Below, piece by piece: positions 34,231 to 44,970 of a DNA stretch of 64,000 bases. The position numbers were made by a program, and so were the translations under genes. Below the pieces are notes generated by a model. That model was not told where the DNA came from. It saw nothing but the letters and a program-made list of their open reading frames with translations, and made no database searches. The stretch comes from Molossus alvarezi (lineage: Eukaryota > Chordata > Mammalia > Chiroptera > Molossidae). Where the stretch lies: contig CM073887.1 in NCBI GenBank assembly GCA_037176705.1, positions 85,260,348 through 85,324,347 on the forward strand, written 5' to 3'. Each line of letters starts with the position of its first letter. Within the stretch, counting starts at the first letter, position 1.

Positions 34231-34465
34231 GCCCTGGCCAGTTTGGCTCATCAGTAGAGTTTCCGCCCACTGACCAATGAGCTGCAGGTTTGATTTTGTG
34301 CCTCGGTTGCAGTTCGTCCTGGCCATGGTCGGGTTGTGCGGGAGACAACCAGTCAATGTGTTCCTCTCATGTTGATGTATCTCTCTCTCCCTTTCTCTCC
34401 CTCCCACTCTATCTGAAGATAAATATAACAATGTCCTTGGGTGAAGATTAAAAAACAAAAACAAA
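34231..34465 (+). repeat. VES-type SINE abutting copy F
   Basis: Plus-strand VES with head 'gccctggccagtttggctca', a slightly altered middle, a TCTC tract and 'gggtgaagattaaaaaac' end. The right flank 'aatgtcctatata' (34466-34478) is a diverged copy of 'aatgccctgtata' at 34218-34230, so the SINE used the same target as L1 copy F. Confidence 0.9.
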
Positions 34466-34478
34466 AATGTCCTATATA

Positions 34479-35140
34479 CTTTAAAGAGATATATCTTTAA
34501 AAGAAAAGAAAAATAAATAGAAATATCTCTTAGAAAATGCAAACACAATGATAAATACAGGACTAAGAAATATTATCTCAATTTCTCATTCTTGGATAAC
34601 TGTAAAAATCCAGTGATTTGATAAGGCATAAAGGAGTTATGAGCATTTAAAAAAATTATCATCTTAATGAAATGTCTAGACTAGCTTGGAGATATTGTAG
34701 ATTGTAGTGTCTGGGTTAATATATTTTTTTTAAGAATAAATGATTGAGAGTTCAGTGTTTAGTTTTGTTTTTTTTTTTAAGTGTTTAGTCTTTTAAAACA
34801 CATTTTATAGATTTTTTTATTGGGGTAAATTCTATGCATATACAAATTAGCTGAATAGTACTATGTTTAGATCAGCTTGTTCGGTAAAAATTTCTTGAAT
34901 TGGTTTAGCATTTCCTGTTGACCTTTTGAAATATCTCTACTCTGATACAAGATCTAATAAATATATAAATGAAAGATAACCTGGGAAGGTAAAATATTAA
35001 CTCAGTCTGTACTAACTTGAAAAGCACAGTTCTGGAAAAATCCACAATCATGCTATCATTATTGATTGTTAAAATTGAGATGGCATACAAATTCTATTTT
35101 GGCTGATTGGAATGTGGAAAGATGTAAATCCAAGTGCACA
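34479..35140. other. anonymous AT-rich sequence
   Basis: No gene and no recognisable repeat beyond poly-T runs (for example 34770-34779). Confidence 0.45.
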
Positions 35141-35143
35141 AGG

Positions 35144-35145
<2 letters not shown>

Positions 35146-35178
<33 letters not shown>
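35146..35178. repeat. (TG)n microsatellite
   Basis: A pure TG dinucleotide run of about 32 bases. The minus-strand frame with a TH-repeat crossing it is an artefact. Confidence 0.97.
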
Positions 35179-35179
<1 letters not shown>

Positions 35180-35754
35180 TTATAAACATCATCCAACAAA
35201 ATAATTTCTGTCACTGATAATTGGCAGCATAGGTTTTGAAGTATTTTAACACATAAGAAATATAATACAAGCAAACCTTAGCTACCAAGAGTTCTCTGGG
35301 CTGAATATGGGGTTATTTGTTCATTATTTCAGTACTGCTTTATTGATTACCTACCTGTGAAAGTTGTCCCGCTGGGGATAGTTTAGAGAAGACAGAGCTA
35401 TTGTTTCTGACAGAACCCAGTTAAGTGAATGACAAAACAAAGGCCACAAATGATGGTTAGTACAAAGATAAGGTATTAGACACAGCTAGGGAATGCTGGA
35501 TGACAAATTCTCCTCGGATGGATTAGGGCTTTATAAATCCAGAGCATTTTCATTTAATTCTCTCTAGCAGTGTTGGTTTGTTTGTTGATTGATTTAATAC
35601 ACAAAATATTTCCTGGCTCTGAACAGGATAAAAAATTTGCCCCAAGCTTCTAGTCCCTTGAAGGAGTTCACACTCCAGTCTAGAAATTGCTGCCCAACGT
35701 GCACTGGGCATACCTGGCTCCTATACACAGGTGAAGAGCATAGGCACCAGATGA

Positions 35755-35885
35755 GCAATAAGAGCAGCTTGACATTGACTGAGCCCTTACTCTGAGCCAG
35801 GCACTGAAAGATGCTCTGGGCCTATTATCTAAGTCTTGTAACCTCATCAGGTTGTTTCTATTATCCTCACACACAAAGGTTTAGT
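35755..35885 (-). repeat. MIR SINE fragment
   Basis: 'cattgactgagcccttactc', 'gagccaggcactgaaagatg' and 'ttctattatcctcacacaca' follow the reverse complement of the MIR 3' half. Confidence 0.65.
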
Positions 35886-36435
35886 ACCTGGAGCTGGGAG
35901 TGGGAATGCATGTGCCTATTTTATGGGTACCTGACTAATTGTGTGGCCTTGAATATTTCTAAATATAAGCTGTAAATATTTAATACATATACCAGGGCAG
36001 TGTCTACAAGTTCTACTGATTAGGCTAATTACTCATTTTATGTACAGTCACTCTTGATTAAAGACAGCTCTGCTGGGGAGTTGCTAGTCATGCCAAGTGG
36101 CCTGGAGTCAGTGTGCAGTAGGCATTGCTCAACCAGAGCTTTACAGCTTGATTGCCCACGGGGCGAGGCAGGTAATATATTAATGACAGGCCCGGCACAT
36201 GGAAAACTGTACCATCTAAAAGGGCAGGCCCCACTTTGTCCTGCTGCCACAGGGGAATGCAGACCCAGTGGTGGCAGAGCTTCCATATCTCCCAGAGAAA
36301 ATGAACAGCCTGACTTTTTAGATGCTGGCCATGAGACCCACCTGTATGCACAGCTCATCCCCTGCACAGGGTGCTCTTCCAGTTCCTCCTCATTCACTTT
36401 TACTAGTGGTCTTTATTTCTATCTGTATAAGCTCT
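35886..36435. other. unassigned, moderately GC-rich sequence
   Basis: Open frames of more than 115 codons occur on both strands at 36038-36470. None shows a domain, a credible start context or splice context, and the two strands shadow each other. No repeat family recognised, so it could be a conserved non-coding element. Confidence 0.3.
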
Positions 36436-36735
36436 CTAAGTCAGTGGTCTCAGATTTTGCTACCAATTAGAATCACTTGAAAAGCTTTGCCTTTAAAATT
36501 CATACTCAGGCCCTGGCCGGTTTGGCTCAGTGGTTGAGCATTGGCCAGCGGACCAGAGAGTCCTGGGTTTGGTTTCCACTAGGGGCACATAACAAAAAAA
36601 AAAAAAAAAAAAAAAAAAAATCCTCAGGTGAGGATTAACAAAGAAAAGAAAAAAAGGGGGAAAAAAATACACCTCATACTCAGAGCACGTTTCACAACAA
36701 TAAAACCAATTTCCATGGGTTAGACCCATATATTA
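36436..36735 (+). repeat. MER5-type hAT remnant, left part
   Basis: 'agtggtctcagattttgc', 'ttagaatcacttgaaaagct' and 'ttaaaattcatactcag' match the left half of a MER5-class element. A short VES (36511-36673) cuts it. The right half appears at about 38990-39041 ('cagtgattgcaatgtgcagc'), beyond a HAL1-like insertion. Confidence 0.6.
36511..36673 (+). repeat. short VES-type SINE (head plus long A-rich tail)
   Basis: tRNA-like head through 'aggggcacataac', then an A run, a short 'tcctcaggtgaggattaac' block and more A/G-rich tail. A perfect 10-bp duplication, tcatactcag, flanks it at 36501-36510 and 36674-36683. The body between the head and the final GGATTAA block is missing. Confidence 0.9.
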
Positions 36736-37118
36736 TTTGTTTGTTTGTTTATTTATTTATTTTCAAATCTTTATTGTTGGATGTAAAATGTATTACAGAT
36801 GTTCCACATTTTTCCCCCATTGACCCCCTCCTCCCCACTCCCGCCCCCCTCCCACCTTTTCCCACACTATTGTCTGTGTCCATTGGTTATGCATATAAGT
36901 TCTTTGGTTTATTTCTTCCCACCCCCCCCCAACCCCTTTCCCTTTGAGGTTTGTCAGTCTAGCAATGAATTTGTGCTTCTTAATCCCTTCACCTTTTTCA
37001 CCCATTCCCCCAACCCCCTCCCAACTGGCAACCAACAAAATGTTCTCTGTATCTATGAGAATGTTTCTGTTCTACCTGTTCATTTTATTTGTGGATTCCA
37101 TTGTTGATAGATATGTAT

Positions 37119-38098
37119 TCATTGCCATTTTGTTTGTTCATACATTTTATCTTTTTCTTCAAAAAGACCCTTCATCATTTCATATAATAACGGTTTGGTA
37201 GTGATGAACTCCTTTAACTTTTTCTTGTCTGGGAAAGTCTTTATATGGCCATCGATTCTAAATGACAGCTTTGCAGGATAGAGTAATCTTGGTTGTAGGT
37301 TCTTGCTTTTCATCACTCTGAATATTTCTTGCCACTCCCTTCTGGCCTGCAAGGTTTCTTTTGAGAAATCAGCTGACAGCCTAATGGGAACTTCCTTGTA
37401 GGTAACTAGCTGCCTTTCTCTTGCTGCTTTTAAGATTGTCTCTTTGTCTTGAACCTTTTGCATTTTGATGATGATGTGTCTTGGTGTGGGCCTCTTGGGG
37501 TTCATCTTGTTGGGGACTCTCTGTGCTTCCTGGACTTGTATGTCTGTTTCCTTCACCAAGTTAGGAAAGTTTTCTGCCATTATTGTTTCAAACAGGTTTT
37601 CGATTTCTTGTTCTCTCTCTTCTCCTTCTGGCACCCCCAAGATGCGAATGTTGGCACGCTTGAAGTTGTCCCAGAGGCTCCTTACACTATCCTCATTTTT
37701 TTTAATTCTTTTTTCTTTTTGCTGTTCTGATTGGGGATTTTTTGCTTCCTTATATTCCAAATTGATGGTTTGCTCCTTGGATTTACATACTCTATTATTG
37801 AAGCTGTGTAAATTATTCTTTATTTCAGTGAATGCCTCCTTCAATTCTAACTGTGTATCCATGATTTCTAACTGGTCCTTTTTTATGCTCTGGAGGTCCT
37901 CCCTAAGTTCACTGAGGTTCTCACTAAGTTCATTGAGCATCCTTATAAGCAGTATTTTGAACTCAGCATCTGTTAGGTTCTTATCTCCATTTCGCTTAGT
38001 TCTTTTATTGGGGTTTTGTTCTGTTCTTTCATTTGGGACCTGTTTCTTTGTCTCCTCATTTTGGCTGCCTCCCTGTTTGTTTCTGTGTATTACTTAAC
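37119..38098 (-). pseudogene. L1-type ORF1 of HAL1-like copy 2, mostly open
   Basis: Open from MLNELSENL (37940) to a stop at 37119, 273 codons, and the same frame stays open upstream to about 38075 without an ATG. Coiled coil (about residues 1-90 of the open part), RRM ('NIRILGVPEGEEREQEIENL') and C-terminal domain ('PRHIIIKMQKVQDKETILKA', 'QARREW', 'LLYPAKLSFRID') are all present. The L1-like ATG (MRRQRNRSQMKEQ-type, about 38060) meets a stop after about 28 codons, the same frame break as copy 1. The copy 1 upstream ATG is ACG here and lies beyond a 2-base deletion. Confidence 0.82.
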
Positions 38099-38746
38099 GA
38101 GAGGTATGGGGCTCGCTGAGACCAGATGCTGCTCGTTTGAAAGAATTTAGGAAAAACCTGAAGCAGGATCCAAGACAGGCCAATCCTATGGTTAAGCAAG
38201 TGGCAACAGCTTGGGTGGGCCTGAAAGTTGGGCGGGGTGGGGCGGGGCCTCAGGGAGTCAGCAGGGCGGGGCTACCAGTGTGAGCCAGGTTGCTGGAGTC
38301 CCAGATATGGCTTCTGTCTGCCGCCCCGGGAAGGGCTCACCAAAGGAACAAAGGCCTCTGACAGCACGTTTGTCCCCAAGAAAGCCCCCTCCCCAGCCCT
38401 CGCTCCAGTGCCAAACAGCTCAGTTCTTCCCTGTATGTCTCTGGCGCCCCTCGAGCTGCCTCCCCTCCAAGCTTAGAGGGAGAGAGTCCGATAAGTCCGT
38501 GCGCGGGCCCTTTAAGGAGCTGCCTGGGGCTCCAGCCGCTTCAGCTTCCCTGAGCCTCAGTTCCTGCTGGTTTTTCCAGCCAGAAGTTATGGGGACTTCT
38601 CTTCCTGGCACTGGAACCCTGAGCAGGGCACCTGGTGTGGGACGGGGACCCCTCAGTCCTCAGGAAGGACCTTCCCAGCCGCGGGAGCCTCCTGATTTTT
38701 ATCCGCCACACGTGGGTGTGGGACCAGCCCGTCTCGCTGCCGTCGC

Positions 38747-38808
38747 GCCGCCCCTGCCGCCCCTGCCGCCCGCGCCGCCCCTGCCGCCCGCGCCGCCCCT
38801 GCCCCTCC
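38747..38808 (-). repeat. GC-rich tandem repeat in the HAL1-like 5' UTR
   Basis: Tandem units of the type CCGCCCCTGCCGCC/CGCGCCGCC on the plus strand, giving repeated GGGGCGG on the element's sense strand. Copy 1 lacks this expansion at the matching place (about 13410). GGGGCGG is an Sp/KLF-type core, so extra promoter sites are possible. Confidence 0.8.
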
Positions 38809-38984
38809 TACCAGTCTGGATGTGGCTGCTGCTTTAATTTCGTAGTTGTAGGACTTCCATTCAGCTTCATTTCAGGCGGTTTTGAATAATGGTTGTTCTG
38901 TAGTTTAGTTGTAACTTTGATGTGGTTGTGGGAGGATGCGATACTGCGTTTACCTAAGCTGCCATCTTGACCCGAAGTCCTCTT

Positions 38985-39215
38985 ATTTATTTTTTAAGTC
39001 CCCCAGTGATTGCAATGTGCAGCCAAGTCTGAGAATCTGGGCTCTGAAACCTGGCTACTCAATGTGCCTTTCACATCATCACCGTCATGCCTGTGGCAAC
39101 TGCAAATATCTCAGACCCCACCCTGTCCTATTGAGACAGACCTGTACTGTAACAAAAGGCCAGGTGATTCCAATGCAGGTCAAAGTTTGCAAAGCATTGC
39201 CTAATAATGATCAAG
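38985..39215 (+). repeat. MER5-type remnants (right part of the split copy plus a second piece)
   Basis: 'ttaagtcccccagtgattgc' and 'gtgcagccaagtctgagaat' complete the MER5-type element begun at 36436. Further right, 'ggccaggtgattccaatgca' and 'gtttgcaaagcattgcc' look like a second, diverged MER5 end. Confidence 0.55.
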
Positions 39216-39235
39216 TGACAGGTTGAACCTCACTT

Positions 39236-39400
39236 TTAAACCTTAGGTTCTTAACCTCAGCTTCACAGTAAAATCATCAGGTAGTTTTAAAAATGTACCC
39301 ATATTCAGGCCTATCTCAGAAGATTCTGACTTAATTGATCTGTGGTGAGTTCTGGGCATCAATCAGTATTGATAAAAACTGCCACCAGTGTTGAAAACAA
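39236..39400 (+). repeat. MER5-type hAT remnant
   Basis: 'ggttcttaacctcagcttca', 'aatcatcaggtagttttaaa', 'agaagattctgacttaattg' and 'gttctgggcatcaatcagta' follow MER5-class order. Old, non-coding. Confidence 0.6.
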
Positions 39401-40676
39401 CTAACGGCTTTAGTTCAATTTTCTTCATTCTATAGTTCTCTGAACTTGTCTTCACCCAATAAATATTTCTACATAGAGTTATCTAATCATTATTTCGTAT
39501 TGAACAAAGTGCTGGGAGAATTCTGCCTGTTAACAAAACTATGTCAACAGTTATATGTAGGTCTGAATGTTTTCTTCTTCTTTTAAAATTTTTGCTTAAG
39601 ATATAGTAATTTTTAACACATTTTAATTTGACTATTTCTATAATATGAAATAAAACTATAGTGTAAAGTTTCAGAAAATAATGTATTTCTATGATATCAT
39701 AGAATTTCTATATGATAAAGGAGAGCTAGTTAACCAAGATATATTGAATCTACTTCTTCCCAAAGTAGTTTCTTTGGTTTTAATGGGCATCCATAATTGT
39801 GAAAAATTATGCATTTGCTACAGCCAGATGCAGGTCTTTGTTATACAGAGGCACAAAATAATAAAAGAAATACAAGGGATACTAATAAATGCAGACCAAT
39901 ATCAATTAGCTAATGTAGGCCACAGAGCTATGTAATAAATTATGAAAATTATTTATATGGCTGGCCTAAAAACTTACTTTAGAATAATACTTTACAGAAG
40001 GCAATTTTGATAATGCCTTCTCTGAATGTGTTTAGATAATTTATACAGGTTAACTCTTCAGCCGCCACTTTTGAAGATGGGTTTATGAGTTAGCCAATTG
40101 TAGTTTGTATATAGGCAGTCCTTCACGCTGAAGTTTTTTATATTTTTTCATTTTTCTACACAGCAAAATTATCTGGGGCCTTTTCAAAAACTAAGACTGC
40201 CTGAATGCAACCACCTTTACTGTGCTTTCACAGAACTCAAAGGGATAATTCTGATGGGGTGAAGGGCAGAATCAGGGTTCCAGTCACCCACACACAGACC
40301 CTTAATAAACCACAGGAATGACTCAATCAACCAGGTGTCTTACTCAAGGGGACTCAGAGATCACCTGGAAGAAGTTGAATTATACCATTATTTACTCCTG
40401 TGAACTCCAGTTGTTCAGCTATAAAAAATGAGATAACATCTCGTGTTACATATGAGAGAACTTCATATAATCTTTATAAATATTTAGCAGAGTGTCTACT
40501 CACAGGCAAGGTCTTCTGACAGAATTCATCTTAAGTGGTATTTATCAAGGACTTTGGCTCTCCTTTCTTTAATCTCTACCCAAATTAAAGCAGTTACAAA
40601 AATGAACTAGTTGCATTCCTTCTAATCATATAAGTAAGAAAAATAACTACCTTTCCCTATGCACAGGGCATGGCTT
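39401..40676. other. anonymous sequence, no gene seen
   Basis: AT-rich. The open stretch at 39681-39935 has no recognisable domain. A possible MER-like scrap at 40160-40215 is too weak to call. Confidence 0.45.
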
Positions 40677-40866
40677 ACCACTTTCCGCTAAGGGCACGTA
40701 CCTAGGTTGCAGTTTGTCCCGGGCCCTGGTTGGGTCGTGCAGGTGGCAACCATTTGATGTGTCCCTTTAACGTCGATGTTTCTCTCTCTCTCTTTTCCTC
40801 TCTCTCCCTCCCACTCTATCTGAACAAGAAATGGAAAAATGCCCTCTGGTGAGGATTAAAAAAAAG
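40677..40866 (+). repeat. 5'-truncated VES-type SINE
   Basis: Begins inside the B-box region ('tttccgctaagggcacgt'), then carries the usual middle ('ggttgcagtttgtcccgggc'), the TCTC tract and the 'ctggtgaggattaaaaaaa' tail. The A-box head is missing. Confidence 0.88.
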
Positions 40867-41287
40867 ATTCATACTAAGGTTCTGCCGTCACAGTGGCCAA
40901 TAGGTCACACATGTTATTCAGATTTAATAGGCTAATTTATCTGAGTCATTTGCCACAGTGGTCTGCAATCTTTCTATCACAGCAGAACTAAAAAAGAAAA
41001 GCTAACATCTCTAGGATAGCTTTGGTACTGGAGTAACAAGATAAAGCTCGTCTAGGAGAGACAATATGCTCACAAGCCAGCTACTCAGGGCTGGAAAGAG
41101 CCACACAGTAGATGCTAGGAACAGAACACTTGCACCAGAAGATCTATGGCGCCCCCTTTCGGCACACTGTGGGAATAAAACTCTCAACATGGCTTCATCC
41201 AGACCAGCTCAGACTCCAAGTTTCCTTATTTATCGTCCACATAAGTCTTCATTTACAGAAAAGCAAATTCCTTCATGGACCAAGCTA
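40867..41287. other. anonymous sequence
   Basis: No gene supported. Two overlapping frames of 74 and 88 codons lie at 41066-41378, and the longer one runs into an L1 3' UTR. Confidence 0.4.
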
Positions 41288-41726
41288 TAAAAAATCAGAG
41301 GGAAGTGGGATGGGGGTGAAGGAGTGGGAAGAGATAATCCAAAGAACTATATGTATAACCAGTGGACACAGACAATAGTGTGATGAAGGAGGTGGTTGGG
41401 CGGGATGGAGGTGGGGAGGTGGTCAATGAAGATAAAAAAGAACGGACATCTATAATACTTTATTTTATTTATTTATTTTTTTAAGTTTTTTTTAAAAATT
41501 GATTTTAGAGAGTGAGGGAGGGAGAGAAAGATAGAAACATCAATGAGAGAGAACATCAATTGGCCACTTCCTGCATGCCCCCAACTGGGGATCAGGCCCA
41601 CAACCTGGGTGTGTGCCCTGACCAGGAATGGAACCAGCCACCTCTTGGTACATGGGTCGTTGCTCAACCACTGAGCCACACCGGCTGGGCGACATCTGTA
41701 ATACTTTAAACAATAAAGATAAATTT
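41288..41726 (+). mobile_element. L1 3' UTR fragment, split by a SINE
   Basis: 'gtgggaagagataatccaaa', 'ccagtggacacagacaatag', a G-rich block and 'cggacatctataatacttta' form an L1 tail like the HAL1-like 3' UTR. A SINE (41463-41690) splits it, the tail resumes to 'caataaagataaa', and a second SINE follows. Confidence 0.85.
41463..41690 (-). repeat. VES-type SINE (older TCGATTTT-tail type)
   Basis: Minus-strand SINE with 'gcccagccggtgtggctcag' head and an 'aaaatcaattttt'-type end instead of GGTGAGGATTAAA. An 18-bp duplication with one mismatch, gacatctRtaatacttta, flanks it at 41445-41462 and 41691-41708. Confidence 0.93.
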
Positions 41727-41973
41727 TTTTTTTTAATCCTCACCTGAGGGTATTTTTCCATTTTTTGTACAGATAGAATGGGAGGTAGAGAGAGGAAGGG
41801 AAAGAGAGAGAGAAACATCGATGTGAAAGGAACACATCGAGTGGCTGCCACCCGCACGACCAACCAGGGCCGGGGACAAACTGCAACCGAAGTACATGCC
41901 CTTAGCGGGAACTGAACCCGGGTCTCCGGACCGCAGGCCGACACTCTAACCGCTGAGCCAAACTGGCCAGGGC
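41727..41973 (-). repeat. VES-type SINE (GGTGAGGATT type)
   Basis: Complete minus-strand VES with clear A and B boxes (about 41965 and 41915). Flanking 'ataaagataaattttt' sequences on both sides give the target duplication in the L1 tail. Confidence 0.93.
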
Positions 41974-42029
41974 ATAAAGATAAATTTTTAAAAAGAAGAC
42001 TCATTGCTTATTGTTTATAAAAATGTAAA

Positions 42030-42120
42030 TTTATAATGGGTCCTATCACTACTCTACACCTGAAACTAATAATATTGTATGTCAACTGTAATTGAATAAT
42101 GAATTTTAAAAATCAGTGAT
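42030..42120 (+). repeat. L1 3'-terminal fragment
   Basis: 'ctacacctgaaactaataat' and 'gtatgtcaactgtaattgaa' match the terminal motif of laurasiatherian L1 3' ends. Short and old. Confidence 0.6.
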
Positions 42121-43525
42121 GAAAAAATGTTATACTTTTATCCAAAACACCATGTAGTGTGTCCCAGCATAGAATGACAGGTATTTATGCTGAAGCTTGA
42201 AAGTCGGGCTCTTGTTTTGATTTTGGTGCATACTGGTTGAATAATAAGAGAACTGTGTACCAGAGACCTAGCATCAGGTGTTTCTGTCAAGTGTCGAAGC
42301 TCTATAAAGTAAAACGTTCCATTGTTAGCTGTTTTTTATTTTATTTTTTGTGTTAGAGAAAATTGTCAAATTAGCAAAAACAGAAATATTGCTGATCCCT
42401 CCAAAATATAAATTTATAAATTAGAAAATTATTTTTGAAATAGTATACTTCCTGTTTTTAGTTAACAAGAAGTGTATACTATTTGATCTAAATTCCTGAG
42501 ATCTTAAATTACTCAGTTGTGTTTTTCATTAAGGTGTAAGTTTGACCATTTGTATTTAGTGCTTCCTGTGCACCGTGAATGCAGTGAAGCCTGAAAGGAA
42601 GCTAGTGTTTCCGAGAGGAAAGAGCAACTGCAATAAAGCTCCATTGATCTGCTGAGAGTTCTGCTGGTCAGACATAATCGATGGTATTTGGCGGTGCTTT
42701 CCAATCTCATTGTCTTCCCTTTATTAGAGATAACTGGTCAGAAATCTGACTGAAACCGAACTAGATAGGGCTAATTTTTCTTTGTCCTGGCTGTGTTCTG
42801 TCTCTTGTCATTCTCCTTTCTGCAGATCCATTCTTTTAACATCAATTTTTTTTGTGTGTGTTTTCTACATGTTAGCCAGATTCTGAGAATACAATGATAT
42901 AATTAAGAATGGTCCTACCTGAAGGCATTTCCTACTCCAGGGAAATTCTGAGTCATCTAAGAACTCAAGAGTAAAACATCTATAATTCCTGCTAGTCATC
43001 AATAATGCCATATAATAAAAACTTAGTTTTTCACTCAATATTTATGTATGTAAAACTTCATTTTAGATTTTCAGAAATGTTATGGTTTTTTACAAAAGAG
43101 AGTTAGAGACTGTATCAATATAGGAAATTCTGGGAAACATAAAAAATTTAATCTGATTAAGACTTTTGGCAAATCCATAATATAACAATGCATTTCCCCC
43201 CCAGTGAATTCTAGTATAGTTCTATGATCTCAGATTATTAAAAGCAAAGAAGCACCCTTTTTATACAAAATTTAGGAGTAATTTTCTGAGAGAATTCTTT
43301 AAATTTTATAATAAATTAGTGTGTCTGCATTATTTCACCTAAATATTAAACTGAAGTACATTTTTACCATACTGAATTGGACTTATGTTTTAGGTAATTT
43401 AAAAAGGAAGATGGGCTGATTCATTTTGTCCTTTAAAAATAAACTGTAACTGAATTTAGTGCATTCTAATACCCGATTTTGCTGTCAATGTTAAAATAAG
43501 GACAGTCATCTATAACATCAATTTT
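42121..43525. other. anonymous sequence, no gene seen
   Basis: AT-rich, no supported gene or repeat. Confidence 0.45.
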
Positions 43526-44112
43526 TAAAAATAAACTTTTATTTTGGGTTACTTTTAGATTTACAGAAACACTGCAAAGATAATATTGTTTCCCCTATTA
43601 ACTTCCTATATAACTGTGATACTCTTGTAAAAAATAAGAAACCAAAATTGGCATATCACTATTAACTAAGTGCCAGACTTTATTCATATTTCACTAGCTT
43701 TTCTGCTACTGTCCCATTTGTGCTCCAGGTTTCAATCCAGGAGACTACAATTCATTCATTCATCATGTTTCCTTATCTTCCTCTGGGCTGACAGTTTCTC
43801 AGTCTTTCCTTCTTTTTCCTTTTCAATGTCCTTGAAAATTTGAGTACTGGTTGGACATTTTGGAGAATGTATCATAATTTTTTTCCATAATTATACTGGG
43901 CCTTTGAGATTTTGGGAAGAATATCATAGAAGTAAAGTATCTACGACACATAATGTCAGGCATACATGACCTCCCTATGACACCCCTGGTGATGTTGACC
44001 TTCAACATTGGTTAGGTAGTGTTTGCCAGGTTTCTCTCCTGTCAAATTACTACTTTTCACCTTTTCATATTCTGTTCTTCAGAAACCAGTCACTAAATCT
44101 AGCCCACAGTCA
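43526..44112 (-). repeat. ancient L1 (L1M-type) 3' end
   Basis: Same block order as 648-1130: 'aataaacttttattttgg', 'gatttacagaaacactgcaa', 'ccagactttattcatatttc', 'gtttgccaggtttctctcc' and 'aaaccagtcactaaatctag'. Old and non-coding. Confidence 0.62.
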
Positions 44113-44730
44113 CTTTATAATAGTGTGGTCAGTTGAATTTTTAAATGAACCCCCCCCCCCCCACCACCAAGTTCCCATCCCTGGTATATATACTGTGCAC
44201 AACCCCTTTCCCTTTAGTGAGGGCTGGGCAAGTGAATCTGACGGGATGATGACAAAGGTGATGGGAATGGGACAGTCACTGCTGTGTGTAAGACTAGGCG
44301 GAGGAATCGAAAATGTAATCCCCATGTTGTAAGAGGGCTACGTGGCTATGACCTGAGAGTGGCCTCTTAGAACTAAGGGGTTTTAATTAATTTGTTATAC
44401 AGCAATAGAAAATCTATTCTAAAAATTATAGAAACACAGATACTTTTTGCTATCAACATTGTCTTCTTTTTGCTATCAACATTGGCTTCTATGCCTTATC
44501 TATAGATTAATGCTAAATGTAGAAAAACAATGAATAACAAATTATGATCATATATATATTCTGCAAAATTTAAATATGTGCTAGGAACTCATACAATTCA
44601 AATGATTTTTTTTCTCCTAATTTAGTGCTAAAAATCATGGCACACTTTAATTTGCTTTAGATTTAGTTTTTGGTAAATAATATTTTATTTTAAAAATTTT
44701 TTTCTAATAAGATTCAAATCTCTTTAAAAA
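44113..44730. other. unassigned sequence with a poly-C run
   Basis: A C run of about 14 bases lies at 44149-44162. The rest may be an old repeat ('gctgtgtgtaagactaggcg'), but I cannot name it. Confidence 0.4.
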
Positions 44731-44742
44731 TTTCTATTTATT

Positions 44743-44956
44743 TCTTTATTTTTATTTTTTTCTTTATTGATTTTCGAGAGGAAGGGAGAGGGAGAGAGAG
44801 ATAGAAACTGACAAGAGAGAACATCGATTGGTCACCTCCTGCATGCCCCGCATTGGGGATTTGGCCCACAACCTGGGCATATACCCTGACTGGGAATCGA
44901 ACTGGCAACTTCTTGGTGCATGGGTCAATGCTCAACCAGAGCCACACTGGCCAGGC
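44743..44956 (-). repeat. VES-type SINE (older type)
   Basis: Minus-strand 'cctggccagtgtggctct' head, 'gtcaggg-tatatgcccaggt' middle and 'tcgaaaatcaataaaga' end. A perfect 12-bp duplication, tttctatttatt, flanks it at 44731-44742 and 44959-44970. Confidence 0.93.
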
Positions 44957-44970
44957 TCTTTCTATTTATT

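Larger units (their letters stand above)
36736..38972 (-). mobile_element. HAL1-like ORF1-only L1 derivative, copy 2
   Basis: Minus-strand order: a 5' end near 38972 ('ggtcaagatggcagcttagg'), a GC-rich 5' UTR (38960-38100), ORF1 region (ending 37119), an L1-type 3' UTR with G-rich tract, and an A-rich tail. There is no ORF2. It matches copy 1 (13198-15399) from end to end at high identity, apart from a GC-rich tandem expansion at 38747-38808. It splits a MER5-type element. It needed L1 enzymes in trans. Confidence 0.87.

Noticed and set aside
36038..36470. Frames of 119-138 codons on both strands
   Set aside because: Both strands are open across the same GC-richer sequence. There is no domain, credible promoter or splice context. 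I kept it only as unassigned DNA.
38211..38837. 208-codon plus-strand frame rich in Pro and Gly
   Set aside because: It is antisense to the GC-rich 5' UTR of the HAL1-like element and has no homologous open frame in copy 1 over its full length.
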